A stretch of 64,000 nt of DNA from Tilletia caries. Taxonomy: Eukaryota; Basidiomycota; Exobasidiomycetes; Tilletiales; Tilletiaceae. The notes under the pieces are model-generated. The model did no database searches. It was not told where the DNA came from and saw only the letters and a program-made list of their open reading frames with translations. The translations under genes and the position numbers were made by a program. Each line of letters opens with the position of its first letter. The stretch's first letter is position 1. The stretch is from assembly GCA_032718865.1 (NCBI GenBank), contig JALUTQ010000001.1:620001-684000 (forward strand), read 5' to 3'. Below, piece after piece: positions 22,119 through 33,692 of the stretch.

Positions 22119-24160
22119 ATGAGCGGTGCGAGGGGAGGTCAGTCCGCTCGCTGTTGTATGGTACAGGATGATAATGCGAAGTTTCGGGCCGGCTGACCTT
22201 CTTTCCAATGTGTTTCCTGCAGATCCTTCGGCTCTTGTCGAATTCATCGCTGGGACTGTCGGTGGTGAGATTTCGACGGAATGCAAGAATAATCATGTCG
22301 ACCTGTTGAGCTCACTCTTCTGCCTTTCTTATCTCTCCGCTTTTCTCTTCCTTCAGGGGCCGCGAGTCTCTTGGCAGGACATCCCTTGTGAGTAAATGCG
22401 ATGCCGGTTGGAACGTTTGCAAATTGGAATCGACTGAGTGTCTCTTTTCTTTTCGCTTTCAGCGACACGATCAAGACCCGTCTACAGAGTCAATCTCTGG
22501 CTACCTCCTCAGCCTCTACGTCAAATGGAGCGCCTCCCGTCTACCGAAATGCCATCGACGCATTTCGGATCATAGTCAAGGAAGAAAAGGTGAGGACAGT
22601 GTTTAATGTTCTCAAGTCCTGTGAATGCGCAACACTGATGAGCATTCTTGACCTGGCAGTTCATCGGGCTATACAAAGGCATCGCAGGCCCACTGGTAAG
22701 CGTTCCCTTCACCTTTTTGAATTGTCTCTGCTCTTCAAGATCTAAGATACTCGCCCCTTTATAGCTCGGCGTGGCCGTCATGAACGCTTCCGTGTTCGGG
22801 TGCTATTCTCTCGCACTCAGAGCTCAATTAGGTGCCAACACCTCCATCGAAGATGCCTCTCTCGGTCAAATCATGCTGGCAGGTATGGCGTCAGGCGTCA
22901 TGACCGCGTGAGTACAGGCTTAGCTTCCTCCCCTTGTTCACATGCGACTGGTTGAGGCTCATGATCTCCTTCCACCGTGACAAGCCTGATTACAACGCCT
23001 ATCGACCTCCTGAAGATTCGACAACAGAACGACACCCGCGCAGCCACTTCTTCCTCACCCATTGCCATTCTTCGAGACATCGTGCGACGACAAGGCATCA
23101 CTGGACTCTTCCGTGGCTACGGCGCGACCTGCATTCGTGATGTGAGCATGTTCATCGGATTTGCGTAGCAGTATCGTGCCTCAATCCTGACCAGCTTCTT
23201 ACCGATTACAGCTTGGCTATGTGAGAACAGGCCATGATCCTATTATCATACATTTATGCTGACCGAACTTTCTCTATATCGAACAGGGACCATACTTCTT
23301 TGTACGCATTTGTCGCAAGCTCAATGCACCCCTCGATACCCAAACTGAACTACATCTCCCCATTTGCAGACCTACGAATTGATAAACCGCACTTTAATCA
23401 GCTTTCATCATACTACACCCTATCCTTCCTTTTCCTCCACGACAGCCGACCCCTCTCCGGGTCCCTTGCCCAGCACGCCGCCCCGCCTTTCATCTCTTGA
23501 ACTCGCCCTCTCCGGCGGTCTCGCAGGAATGGTCGGTTGGGCGTCTACATTCTGGGTGGACACTATCAAGACTCGCATACAGGCCACGGAAAAGCCTACC
23601 AGCGGTAGCCTGTCGACTAATGGGCCGACGCATTCCCTTCCGCGAAGTGCTCAGGCGCACTCGCGATCCGTACAGCCTAGCTTGGCCGTCACTGGGACTG
23701 CTGCAGCGGCGCGAAGGCCGAATGGAACAGTCAGCGCCGAGTCGGACCGCTTGTTAGGCAACGCAGCCCCAACGAGTGTCAGAACGTCGACCCAACAACA
23801 GTCGTCTCTCAGCACAATGCCAGAACGGAGGCGTGGACTTCGAGGATGGATCACACGACGCAACGAGATCGTCCGAGTCTCGCAAGATCTGTATCGGAAT
23901 GGAGGCCTGCGCTCGTTTTGGGTCGGTATTGGACCTACCATGCTAAGGTGAGTTGAAGCGGCACTTGCATCGCACTGGCTGACATGACACTGATCAAGCC
24001 TCTGTTTCTGCAGAGCAATTCCGACCAACGCCGTCCTGGTAAGTGTTCCGGAGCTTCGTCCTACCTGGAAATTGTTGCATCTGACAACTACTCCAACTTC
24101 CTACCGCAGTTCATTGTATACGAGTCAACGAAGTCTACCTTCATAGATTGGGGATATTGA
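22119..24160 (+). CDS. Mitochondrial carrier (SLC25) family transporter
   Basis: Inner-membrane solute carrier, 410 aa, with three signature repeats: HPFDTIKTRLQ (residues ~30-40), TTPIDLLKIRQQ, and FWVDTIKTRIQ, each followed by the usual second helix of its repeat (FIGLYKGI, GLFRGYGA, SFWVGIGPTMLRAIPTNAVLF). About 90 Ser/Thr/Arg-rich residues are inserted in the matrix loop of repeat three. Twelve exons: 22119-22137, 22223-22264, 22357-22387, 22463-22589, 22660-22695, 22765-22907, 22985-23141, 23212-23220, 23287-23301, 23370-23947, 24014-24038, 24110-24160; sum 1233 nt, in frame. Exons 8 and 9 (9 and 15 nt) encode LGY and GPYFF of the conserved RD-x-G-YGPYFFTYE region. The substrate is not determined; the TPIDLLK signature resembles amino-acid or carnitine-type carriers. 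Confidence 0.88.
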
Positions 24161-24203
24161 AACGGAATAATCTTGAATTGATGCAATCAAAAGTAATATC
24201 TTT

Positions 24204-27200
24204 CTATTGCGACTGAATCTCTTGCAGACGGAGCAGAAGCGTAGCACTGGCTCGACCCGCCCGGCTCATGGCCGAACTCGTACCCCTCTCCTTTTCATTC
24301 TCCACCTTGAAGACCTCGGCCGCGTACATGTCCAGCTCCCTCAACAACATGCCCTTTTCTCGGCGCAAGAACCGTCCCGAATCAGCTTCTCTGGCCGTAT
24401 CGACGAGAACGACGGCAAGTGTCGTAGCGCCCTCGTGGATCCGGCCCATGTCGTCCGAGTCGACGTCGCGGCCGATCAGAGGAAGCATAGCTCGAGGGGT
24501 AGCCAGGCTCAGCTCAAGAAGCTCTGGTACGATGACTCGCTGGAAGTCCAGAGCGTTGCGCGCCAAGCTGGCCATCACAGCCAGTGCATCAAGCAGACAG
24601 CCGATGGCCGGGGCCGAAAGAACGGACCCCGTCCCCGCGCCTTGCCAGACGGACTGGGCACGTCGACTGCCCCGGGCACCTTGCAACGACCGACTCTGTC
24701 GCACTCCTGCGTCGTTGATCACCGCCCAAAAGCGGTTCATGAGCGGGAAGATGAAGACGCTCGAGGCGATGTCAAGATATCGCGGCAGCCTGGAGATCGA
24801 AGCTCCGGGTAGACTTGCAACATTGATAGGTCTGCCGTCCCGCCTTGCAGCGACACTTGAGGACGAAGACGTCTCCGTGATCAGCGTGCCGCCTCTCGGA
24901 GCACGTAGGATGTTGAGGTTGTTCGCCTGTCTGACCGCTGGGTATTTTTGTTCTCCGTATTGACGCGCCTCTCCTGCGGCATGCCTAATCAGCACGTCTG
25001 CATTCTTGCCTGCTGTCTGCTTGGCCGTGAGCGAAGTTTGCTGCCCGGCCCGTTCAGCGAGGTCGCGAGCGGCTTCGACTAGAGAGTTCAGCATGGCCAT
25101 GCGTTGAGCAATGGAGTAGTGGCCGGAGAAGTATTGCTCGATGATGCATCTTTGTGCAACGAAGATTCAGAGCGTCAGTACCATTCCGATTCCGTATAGC
25201 ACATGTAAATCAAAGGTGCTCACCCTCCCGCCGCCTGAGGCGCAGCGACAATCAGCGCTGAAAGCGCGCCGGTCCTACGCTCTTCGAAGTGTTTGGTTGA
25301 CCAGTTGTTCTGAAGCGCAGCCAGGGCCAACGCCAAGTCCACAGCTGTTTCCTCTGTGATCTCAAAATCGAGCAGTGTCAGAGCGCAACAGCAAATGAGC
25401 AATGATGATCAGGATTCGACCCAAAGCAACGTACCGATTTCCATGCCCCATCCAGTCTTCCTCCTGATGAGCTCCTCGCTGTTTTTCAACCCTTTACGAC
25501 TCTCGCTTCGCTCGCTCGATCTCAGCAGCGGGACAAGCTCGCCAACGTACACCGGTCGTCTTCGCTGTCGCTTCTTCGGCACCGTCACGTCGACCAATTC
25601 AGGTCCATCATCTTCGTTGGCGAGGCTCGATTTAGGAAGGGCTTCCTCCCCAGGCTCGTCGTCGGAGTCATCTTCGGAGGAGGAGGATTCCTCGAGGTCC
25701 GACTCGTTCGGGAGATCGTAGGCTCGAAGGGGCCGACTGACCGTGGCGTCATTTGCAGAAGCGCCTGAATCTGTAATATCGGCGATCAGAGGCCGCGAAC
25801 GGCGCGCCTTACCGCCCCCAAGAAAGGAAAGAGTAGAGGTCTCCTCGATCAGACTCTCTATCGGACCTTGGCCTTGAGTCGTCTTCGCCGCAGGTCTCCG
25901 CTCGGGCAGCGCGCGAGTACTGGGTGGTTGCCGTTCTGTTGCAAACATGGAGCCAATGACAGGAAGCGACAAGTCGTCTTGCTCCTCGCTGGGAGTTTCG
26001 GCTATTGGAGCTGGCTGTGCGAGCCCGACCATTTCCAGAAGCTTCGGCCCGTCGAGGGGTAGCTGTTGTCGAAGTGGACTGGACACGTCCCAGCCAACCA
26101 CCATCGTACGAAGAACGCGACTCGCCTCCTTCCCATCCCCTCTTCCGCTCCACATCGATTGCCCAAAATCCAGACGCTTGGTCGTACCAGCCGCAGCCGG
26201 ATCACCTTGTTTGACTGCAGCATCGAGAATCTCCGCGACGACCATGCCTAGTCGTCGGAATGCTGGATCCTGGTGACTAAGGTGGGCGCTAACACCGTGG
26301 ATAAAGGTCGGACCTTGCAGTGTCTGTGCTGGAATGCTACTCCGAGTTGGACATTGGGCAAGCAGGCTGAGCAGAAGCGTTGTGAGGTCTGTGGAAAGGT
26401 GCCAAACGTTCAGTAGACAGTCCATGTTTTTGGTGGGACCCGAGCGTGACCGAAAGCCTCAAAAGATTCTGGACTCACATTGCTGTTCCGCCACGCTTGC
26501 CCGCCTCACTCGCTCATCGGAAGCCCATCGGCTGACGGTCTGCGCAATTACAGCCGCAAGAGCCTCGTCGCTGCCGTCACCTTTGCCCGATGTTGGCGCG
26601 ACGTGAATGGCCAGACATCGAGCCATTGCCGCACTAAAGCAGGTCGATCCACCAGCAGCGATCTGGCTATCACCGAAGACAATCCGAAGCCATCTCCTCA
26701 TGTCTTCTTCTCCCATCTCCTCTGCATCGTCAGCATCCGCAGCCAGCTCCACAAATCTTGCATTGGTCGTGTCCTTGTCTTGAACCTGCCGACCTTGTGG
26801 AGCTGGCATGAAGACCTTCAGGAGACGGGCCACGAGAAGACTGGACCTGGTAGTCTCTGTGGAAAGAAACGACCTGCCTTCAGCACCGATCCGCCCCTTC
26901 TCTGCATCAATCACCAGGTCGCCTCTCTTCTGGGAAACGAAACAGACGAAGTCGAGGTAGGCGACTAGATGTTGAAGAAATTGCGCAGAGAGCTCGGTCG
27001 GCTCCAGTGATCGGATGAGTCGATGCCAACTAGTCAGGTAGGAGGGTGACCACCCTTGTGAATCCGATCCAACGGAGTCCTGAACTCTTCGAAGAGCACT
27101 ACCGAGGAGAGCTTGAAAGAAGTCTGCCTTGGATCCATCCGTGGCGCCGGCTACCTCGACAGCTCGACCGGTGACACCGCTCCGGACCAATTTCTGCAAC

Positions 27201-28138
27201 AAGATTTTGAGATGCTCGCTTCTGACCTGGTTCCGCGCACTATCGCTCGCTGTCGTAGAATGGTACACGATTCCTTCGAGCTGAGTTGCGAACGCTGCGA
27301 AGAAAGGGCCCTCCTCCAGATCTTCCGGACCCGCGGCCGCTCCGAGAACGTTCGATACACGAACAGGTACAGCACAGAGCTCCCTGACGACATCTTGCCA
27401 GAACTTGTCCCGTTGGGCCAGGTTTCGCATCCGAGCCGCGGCGCAGAGGAGATAACTCAGTGGCGAATGTCGTTCCCTGTCCGCTCCATCGTCTTGCACC
27501 GCCAGCAGAAGCAAAGCGGAGAAGGCCGCTTCCTGCGTGAGCTGATGGTGCGGGGAGGAGGAAGAGGACGACTGGGATCGAGCTTTGGACATGCGTGTCA
27601 GGACTTGCGAGGTGGCGGACAGGCCGGAGGCGATGATTTGTCCCACAGCCGCGAGCTTGGCCTCGTATTTGGCTCCGATGTCCTCGACATCCTCAATGAC
27701 CGCAATGAGAGATTTCTTCCCAGCCTGTTGGGTGTTCTTGACGCCGACTACAGCATGGGGAGCGAAAGCCGCCTGTATCGCCTTGTCGCGCAAGGTGGAT
27801 TTTGTGCCATCGTCCGAGGTCGACAAAGGCTCTGCGAGGTCGTCAACCCAGTCCACTACGATGCATTCCAAGAAGAAGCGCTGAGCATCGACCAGCCAGC
27901 CCGAGCTGAGCACGTAAGCCTTCGCAGCGTCGGTGGCCTCTAAGCCGGTGAGACGGGTCCATTTCGAGTTGGGAAAGCGGTCTTGTAAATCCGACGGAAG
28001 GACATCGAGAAGGTCCCAAACGGCGAGGAGGGCACCGAGGGCAGCTTCCAGTGAGCTGAATCGTTCCCCTGACAGCATTCGCGATCTTTCGGCGCGCAGC
28101 CACGCCAGCCCATCGTCCTCACCCGCCCGCGAAGTCAT
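24204..28138 (-). CDS. TEL2: Tel2/TELO2, PIKK-stabilising TTT complex subunit
   Basis: Alpha-helical repeat protein that, with Tti1/Tti2 and Hsp90, matures PIKK kinases (Tor, Mec1/Rad3, Tel1). Exon 1 (28138-26479) is the variable N-terminal solenoid. Exon 2 (26388-25435) holds the recognisable DPAFRRLGMVVAEILDAAV plus LDFG and, after an acidic Ser-rich linker, PVYVGELVPLLRSSERSESRKGLKNSEELIRRK. Exon 3 resumes EETAVDLALALAALQNNW and ALSALIVAAPQAAG; the last part reads IIEQYFSGHYSIAQRMAMLNSLVEAARDLA, the classic Tel2 C-terminal pattern. Stop TAG at 24204-24206. Its 3' end is only 43 bp from the convergent carrier gene, so the 3'UTRs probably overlap. Start is at ATG 28138. Confidence 0.88.
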
Positions 28139-28450
28139 AATCGGCCGCTCTGCCGCCTTGAATCAGGACCTTTGTTTTGCCAAAATGCGTGATGCGTGAT
28201 GCGTGATGGTCAAGCGCAACCGCGCAACCACTCTCCAACCTCTCTCGCTCTCTCTCGACCTCTTTCTCATCCCTCGCTGAACAAGGAACACATAACACTT
28301 GCATACATAATAGGAACAAGCGATCAAGGAAAGAGAATGTACAGGGGCCCAGCAAGAGGACAGAATGTGACAGTGACAGTTGGCGGTCTGAGCCCGGAAG
28401 AAATGGGGTTGCAAGGAAGGAATCAGAAGGTCCATTCCAGCATCTTCTTC
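28139..28450 (-). promoter_or_regulatory. MCM5 3' flank / TEL2 promoter
   Basis: 312 bp between two minus-strand genes. Close to the TEL2 start lie three perfect head-to-tail copies of ATGCGTG (28185-28205), 47-67 bp upstream. Nothing else was recognised. Confidence 0.45.
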
Positions 28451-31027
28451 TCAAACGCCCGTTCTTGTGATGGCTCGCCGTTGCGCCGAGAATCGGATGA
28501 TATCCCTCTTGTCCAAGATGAACAGGGTGCGCTCCAAGGCATGCTGCGGAAGGTGGTATAAGAAACAGTCAGCCGCCGGGGAAGCAAACTCAAGAGAGAA
28601 GGCAAAAGGTCCAAAAAACTCACATGTGTGAATCCCTGCCCCTCAACAAACTCAGACCGCAACTTCGCATAGCTCGTCGTCCACCCAATCGGCAAGCGCC
28701 TCTTGATCTCCCTCTCCAACTTCTGCACCTCCTCCTGCAGCTCGCCCCTCGTCATCCCCTCCACACTGCCCGCCTGCACAGCATCCATCGTCGAAAACTT
28801 GAACAGCCGAATCGCCTCGTCCACATGCTCCTCTTTCACCGTCGGACTCAGCGTCACTTTCGCCACGCTCTCGCTCATCCGCACAATGGCCTCCAGCTGA
28901 CGCACGGTGATCGGGATCGAGGAACGCTCGTCGTTGTCGCGCTCCACCTGGGCTATGTGCTTCCGCAGCGAGACGAAGTGGCTCGACAGCTTCTCCGCAG
29001 CCTCGGGACTCAGTCGGGGAGCGCACCGGCACTTGGCGTAGGCGATGAACCGCTTCATCTGCTCGATGTCCAGCTCGCCCACCGCATTCGCATTGTCCGT
29101 CGCCCGGTTCATGTGGATGTTCATGACGTGCTTCGCAATCGTCCGGTCCCGCGCCTCGTCGTGTTCGTCCTTGACGATGAAAATCATGTCAAATCGACTC
29201 AGGATCGTCGTCTGGAAGTCAATGTTCTCGCCTGGACTCTTCATGTCATCGTAGCGACCGAATACAGGGTTGGCCGCGGCCAGCACGGATGTTCTGCTGT
29301 TGAGTACCGTCGTAATGCCAGCCTTTGCGATTGAGATTGTTTGTTGCTCCATTGCCTCGTGGATTGCAACGCGGTCCTCGTCACGCATCTTGTCGAACTC
29401 ATCGATGCAGACCACACCGCCATCGGCAAGGACCATCGCGCCGCCTTCGAGGTAAAACTCGCGCTGTATGAGGGAAAAAAACACGTGTCAGCGGAGCTTC
29501 CAAAGCATGCCGTTTTCACGTAGGTCCTCACCGAGGCCGAGTCACGCTGAACCGATGCTGTCAAACCGGCGGCACTACTTCCTTTGCCCGAGGTGTACAC
29601 AGAAATGGGAGAGACCTGCGAATTGGGGAAAGTCACGTCAGCAACGCGAAGATAAAAGGAATGCGAGAGGAGAAGTGCAGCTAACCTTTTCGACGAATTT
29701 GAGCAATTGACTCTTGGCGGTACCGGGGTCACCGAGAAGCAGTACATTGATGTCTCCACGAAGCCGCATACCGTCGGGAAGTATCTTTTTGCTGCCTCCG
29801 AACAGCAGACATGTGATAGCCTTCTTGATGTCTGCAAAAAGGGCGTTGAACGTGGTCAGATTCGTGGAACAGGACCGCGCTATGATTTCCTGTCCGAACT
29901 CACCCTCTCCGCCAAAGACACTTGGTGCGATACTGTTGGCGAACTTCTTGTAGAGATCAGGTGTCCTTGCCAAACGCTGAAATTCTTCCTCCTCCGCCGC
30001 GCTGAACATCCGCTGCCCTCCTCGGCCTCCCGCGCCCTCCGAGTCAATTTCCAACCCAATGACGCGAAGGTAAGGCGTCCGAATCGCGACAGCCCCACCA
30101 GAACTCCCTCCCTTTGAGCTCGAAAAGGTCGAGTAGATGCCTGTCGCGATGATCCGCGAGCCAGGAACGACACGGCCGCAGAGAGCACGGTCCGCACTGA
30201 GAAGCATATGGCGCGGCAGTTCTCCGACGGGAACCATATCCGGCGCCTCCTGCAACTTGATCGTCTGCGTGTCGACAAAGTTGCACTTGTCGTGAACGAC
30301 GACAAAGGGATCCGTACTGCACTTAGCCATCGCACCCCCCGCGCCCGAGTCATTCCGAGAAGCGTCGCAGTATCGAGGCAACGTGAAACCACCAAAGCCA
30401 CCGTAAATGGGCAGTTGACGGGTCGAGCCGCAGTCGCGGCACCGGATGAGCAGAGACGTGGCGCGGGACGCGAGCGTGGTGGCGCCGATGACGATGCCGG
30501 GAATACGGACGAGGTGGGAGATGGAGTCGGCGTGCAGGTCGCGCATGGCGAGCAGGTTCACGCTGGAGAGGAGGGTGACTTGGCATTCTGGTGCTTCTGG
30601 CCGGACACCGCCCTCTGCGACTGGGTATAGAATCAGGCGAGCGGCTCGTCGAACGGCCGACTCGAACTGCAAATCCACACACACACACACACACCAAAGC
30701 GTTCAGTGGATCGATCCAAGCAGCAACTTCACATGTGCGAAAAAGACTCACAAGAGGAAGGACCTCGGCAGGTGTATCGCGCAAGTCCTGTGCGAGCTGA
30801 GCCGACCAGAGCTGAACATGCTCAAGCTGCACCTCGAGCACATACTGCCTGGCGAGCAAGTTGGACCGCAGCCGGTCACGGTAGATGAAGCTGTTACCCT
30901 GTCGGAAGCGCTGGATGAAGTCGAAGAAGGTGGCCTCGGTCTGGACGGGTGCGTCCGGTGCGCGCGACTCTTCTGAGCCGGCGAGCACCTGGGCGGAGAA
31001 GATGCGGCCGGAGTCGAAGCCGGACAT
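28451..31027 (-). CDS. MCM5: MCM5 replicative helicase subunit
   Basis: Subunit of the MCM2-7 hexamer that unwinds DNA at replication origins; nuclear. Start [15 protein letters not shown] at 31027. In order: N-terminal domain with [21 protein letters not shown]4 zinc motif (CRDC, YC, C); [14 protein letters not shown]+ core with Walker [12 protein letters not shown], then [10 protein letters not shown], Walker [11 protein letters not shown], sensor NPVFGRYD, and arginine finger LSRFDMIF; winged-helix C-terminus ending [21 protein letters not shown]. The C-terminal exon (about 28451-28540) is needed to reach the family end. Several short introns; the one near 30670-30730 contains a CA repeat. 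It is divergent from the NF-YB gene, and a CGCGT tandem lies about 210 bp upstream. Confidence 0.95.
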
Positions 31028-31560
31028 GGTGTAGTGTGCAAGGGAGGTCCGAAGGTGATTGGATCAGAGCTGCGAAGGGGATGCGAGGACTTTGCCTTGA
31101 AGTGAAGATGGCGGCGGAGGTGATGCTGACGACTGTGGTGGGCAATGAGATGGGATGGAAGGACGGAAGGGTGGGCGTGTTGATCTTCCCACCTTTTTGC
31201 GCCTTGCACACGCCCTGACACGCTCTTCACTTGTGTACGCGACGCGACGCGACAGAGGATGAGAGCGTGTGGAACCGGGCAAGTACCGAAGGATTTTTAT
31301 ATGAGATCCCTCGCCATCAACCGTGCGAAGGTCGAGAATCGAGATCGGCACAGATCAGCAGCAACAGGATCCTCTTGTCTGAGAGCGAGCCGCGTTGGGG
31401 GTCGAGCAGTGCGACGGTTCAGAGCTTCGAGAGTGCTTCAGATGTGAATGCCGCCCAGGAAGAGGATCCTCCCAAGGTCAAAGCGAGTTTCAGTTGATTC
31501 TTCCCGACGGACATCCCACTGAAGCGCTGATCACAGCAAAGCAACAGCCCCAACAACTCA
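31028..31560. promoter_or_regulatory. Divergent promoter, MCM5 / NF-YB
   Basis: 533 bp. Contains the tandem CGCGT element 31237-31252 and a reverse CCAAT box (ATTGG, 31058-31062) about 31 bp upstream of the MCM5 start. A TTTTTATATG stretch near 31293 could act as TATA for the + strand gene. Confidence 0.5.
31237..31252. promoter_or_regulatory. Tandem CGCGT (MCB-like) element upstream of MCM5
   Basis: The + strand reads ACGCGACGCGACGCGA, the reverse complement of TCGCGTCGCGTCGCGT. It differs from the CENP-A and POL32 copies only in the first base and lies about 210 bp upstream of the MCM5 start. Confidence 0.6.
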
Positions 31561-32241
31561 ATGGATCTCGAAGGAGACGCATCAACAAGCACGGCCAGCT
31601 CGTCGTCAGCTGCAGCCATGCTGGGTGGCATCGCGGTCGGTGGTATCACAGCCGCTGCCACCGCCACAGCCGACGACCAAGACTCCAACAGCTCCCCACC
31701 TTCGCCCGAGCTCCCTCCCCTCCCCGCCGGCGCACTCGCGCTCGCCCCAGCCCCACCACTCGAGACCCTGCCCATCGCGAACATCTCCCGCATCATGCGG
31801 CGCTCCCTTCCCGAATCGGCCAAGATCGGCAAGGACGCGAAAGAGGCGGTGCAAATTGTGCTGAGCGAGTTTATCAGCTTTGTCACGTCGGAGGCGAATG
31901 AGCGCTGCTTGGCGGATCGACGGAAGACGATCAGTGGGGATGATCTCTTGACTGCTTTTCGGCTGTTGGGGCTGGATGAGTACCATGAGGTTTTGCGCAT
32001 CTTCTTGACGCGGTATCGTATGGTGAGTAAGCCCACCCTCTGCTGGAGATCGCGACGTCTTTTGAATATCTAACACATCCCTTTTCGCTCTCATCAGGCG
32101 CAAGAGGCAAATCCACGACCGAAGCGGAGACGTGCATCAGCAAAGCGAAAAGCTACGACTGAAGAGGAGGGGCAGGGTCACGACGCAGGTCAGGAAGAGG
32201 AGGACGAGGATGACGACGATGGGGGTGATGAGGACGACTGA
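31561..32241 (+). CDS. HAP3: NF-Y subunit B / Hap3 histone-fold protein
   Basis: CCAAT-binding factor subunit, 201 aa, which heterodimerises with NF-YC/Hap5 and joins NF-YA/Hap2 on DNA. After about 75 residues of Ala/Ser/Pro, the histone fold reads LPIANISRIMRRSLPESAKIGKDAKEAVQ, then LSEFISFVTSEANERC, DRRKTISGDDLLTAFRLLGLDEYHEVLRIFLTRYR, matching the Hap3 core residue for residue in most positions. The C-terminus has a basic patch (PRPKRRRASAKRK) and a Glu/Asp tail. Exons 31561-32022 and 32098-32241 are in frame; the 75-nt intron follows RYRM. It converges with prefoldin 3. Confidence 0.92.
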
Positions 32242-32400
32242 ACGATTCAGAGTCCATCAAACAACCTGATTCTTGTGTACCATGTGTCCCGTACCCCAGT
32301 TCGAAAAGCAAATTAGAAGAGTGTGATTCTTGTAGGCTGTTCTATGCGGCAAGTGGTATATACGATGCGACAGAGGGTGAGCCCGCACGAGATGGACCCC

Positions 32401-33418
32401 TTACTCCTTCTCCGCCTTCGCCTGCTTGGTTTGCTCGTCGCGTCTACATGCGGGGCACCCCAGAACATATGAGCAAACCATGGATGACAGTATACTGCTT
32501 GAAGCGTGATGGTTAAACTCACATTCTTCGTCGCCGCCCCACGTCCCAGTTGTGACACCGCGCCGTGTTGACCTCCATCACGGTGATCTGTTCCCGCAAG
32601 AAGTCGAGGTCGGCCTTGGCTCCCTCCAAGGAGGATTCGGCGCCTGACAGCTTGGAGCGGAGTAGGTCGATCGCTTCGTCCAGTGGGTACGACAGCATTA
32701 CGTTGGCCTGTGTGGATGAATTTCAAACGCGTTAAATAGTGAGAATTCTTGGAGTGGAACGTCGTATGGGAGGAAGGGTTGATTTAACTCACCCCGAGCC
32801 AGAGGTTGACCGTGTCCACGGGCGGGATCCTGGCCTTGGCGAACAAGGTGTCATTCAGCTCAAACATGGTCTCCATATCCTCCTCCTCGTCCTGATTCAA
32901 AGCCAGCGAAAAAAAAGCTACGCATGTCAGCGTCCAACGCTGCCGAGAGCGGCCGTGCGCATGATTTCCGGGCAATTTACACTCACCTTGCGCGACTTGA
33001 GATGCTCGACCATCTGCAGCGTTTTCCGGATATCCGGTATCTTCTCCTCCAGCCCTCTCCGCCGCTGTGCCGTGTTCTGCTCCATGAACTTGTACTTGCT
33101 GAAAAGGGACGACGGAAAGGATCAGCTTGCTTTGGATTACCGCCCAAATGGGGTAAACGATATCTGGGATGATGGGACACTCACGCAGTCGCTTCTTGGA
33201 ACTTGCGCAATGCAGGCTCTACCGGCTTGTCTGCGCCGCCTATGTGTTGCTCGACATCGACCTGTAGGGGGAAGCATACATGTGAGCGGGTGTCATAGAA
33301 GTGGATGGGAAGGGGGAATGCGGGTGCGGGTACTCACGACGAAGGGGGCCTTGGGGATGCCGCTCTGGGTGATCTCGATCTCGGGTGCACTCCCGCTCGC
33401 TGCTGATGTTGATGCCAT
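32401..33418 (-). CDS. PAC10: Prefoldin subunit 3 (Pac10/VBP1)
   Basis: Alpha-class prefoldin subunit; the hexamer passes nascent tubulin and actin to the CCT chaperonin in the cytosol. Pieces in order: MASTSAASGSAPEIEITQSG, IPKAPFV, VEPALRKFQEATAKYKFMEQNTAQRRRGLEEKIPDIRKTLQMVEHLKSRK, the METMFELNDTLFAKARIPPVDTVNLWLGANVMLSYPLDEA region (beta hairpins), and the second coiled coil DLLRSKLSGAESSLEGAKADLDFLREQITVMEVNTARCHNWDVGRRR. Start ATG 33418; stop TAA 32401-32403. Four or five short introns interrupt it. The family match is strong throughout; it converges with the NF-YB gene. Confidence 0.92.
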
Positions 33419-33692
33419 TGCGCTCGCTGTCTGTCTGTCTGTCTGTCTTCCCCAGCTCGCTGTTGATCTTCGCGTCCGCCTTGCTTCGGGTTCGGAGTGA
33501 GTGAGCGCACTGACTGCTTCTCAGTGAGCAATGATCACGGACACTGCATGATCATGACCGGAGTTTGAATTTTCCTTTCTTCCCGTCGTCAACGAGAAGA
33601 AGGAGCTCGACCTCATCCGCACTTTCACAGCAACAGCAACAGCACCAACACCCACAGCACCCACCCCCCCAACCCCCACTCACTCCGTCACC
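33419..33692. promoter_or_regulatory. Divergent promoter, PAC10 / eL28
   Basis: 274 bp shared by a chaperone gene and a ribosomal protein gene. A (CTGT) tandem repeat (33427-33448) lies directly upstream of the prefoldin start, probably in its 5'UTR. The segment next to eL28 is rich in CACCCA and CAA. No binding site is assigned. Confidence 0.4.

Noticed and set aside
28423..28450. Longer MCM5 C-terminus read without the last intron
   Set aside because: The frame would end with residues unlike the family; splicing to CATGCCTTGGAG gives the conserved [12 protein letters not shown] end.
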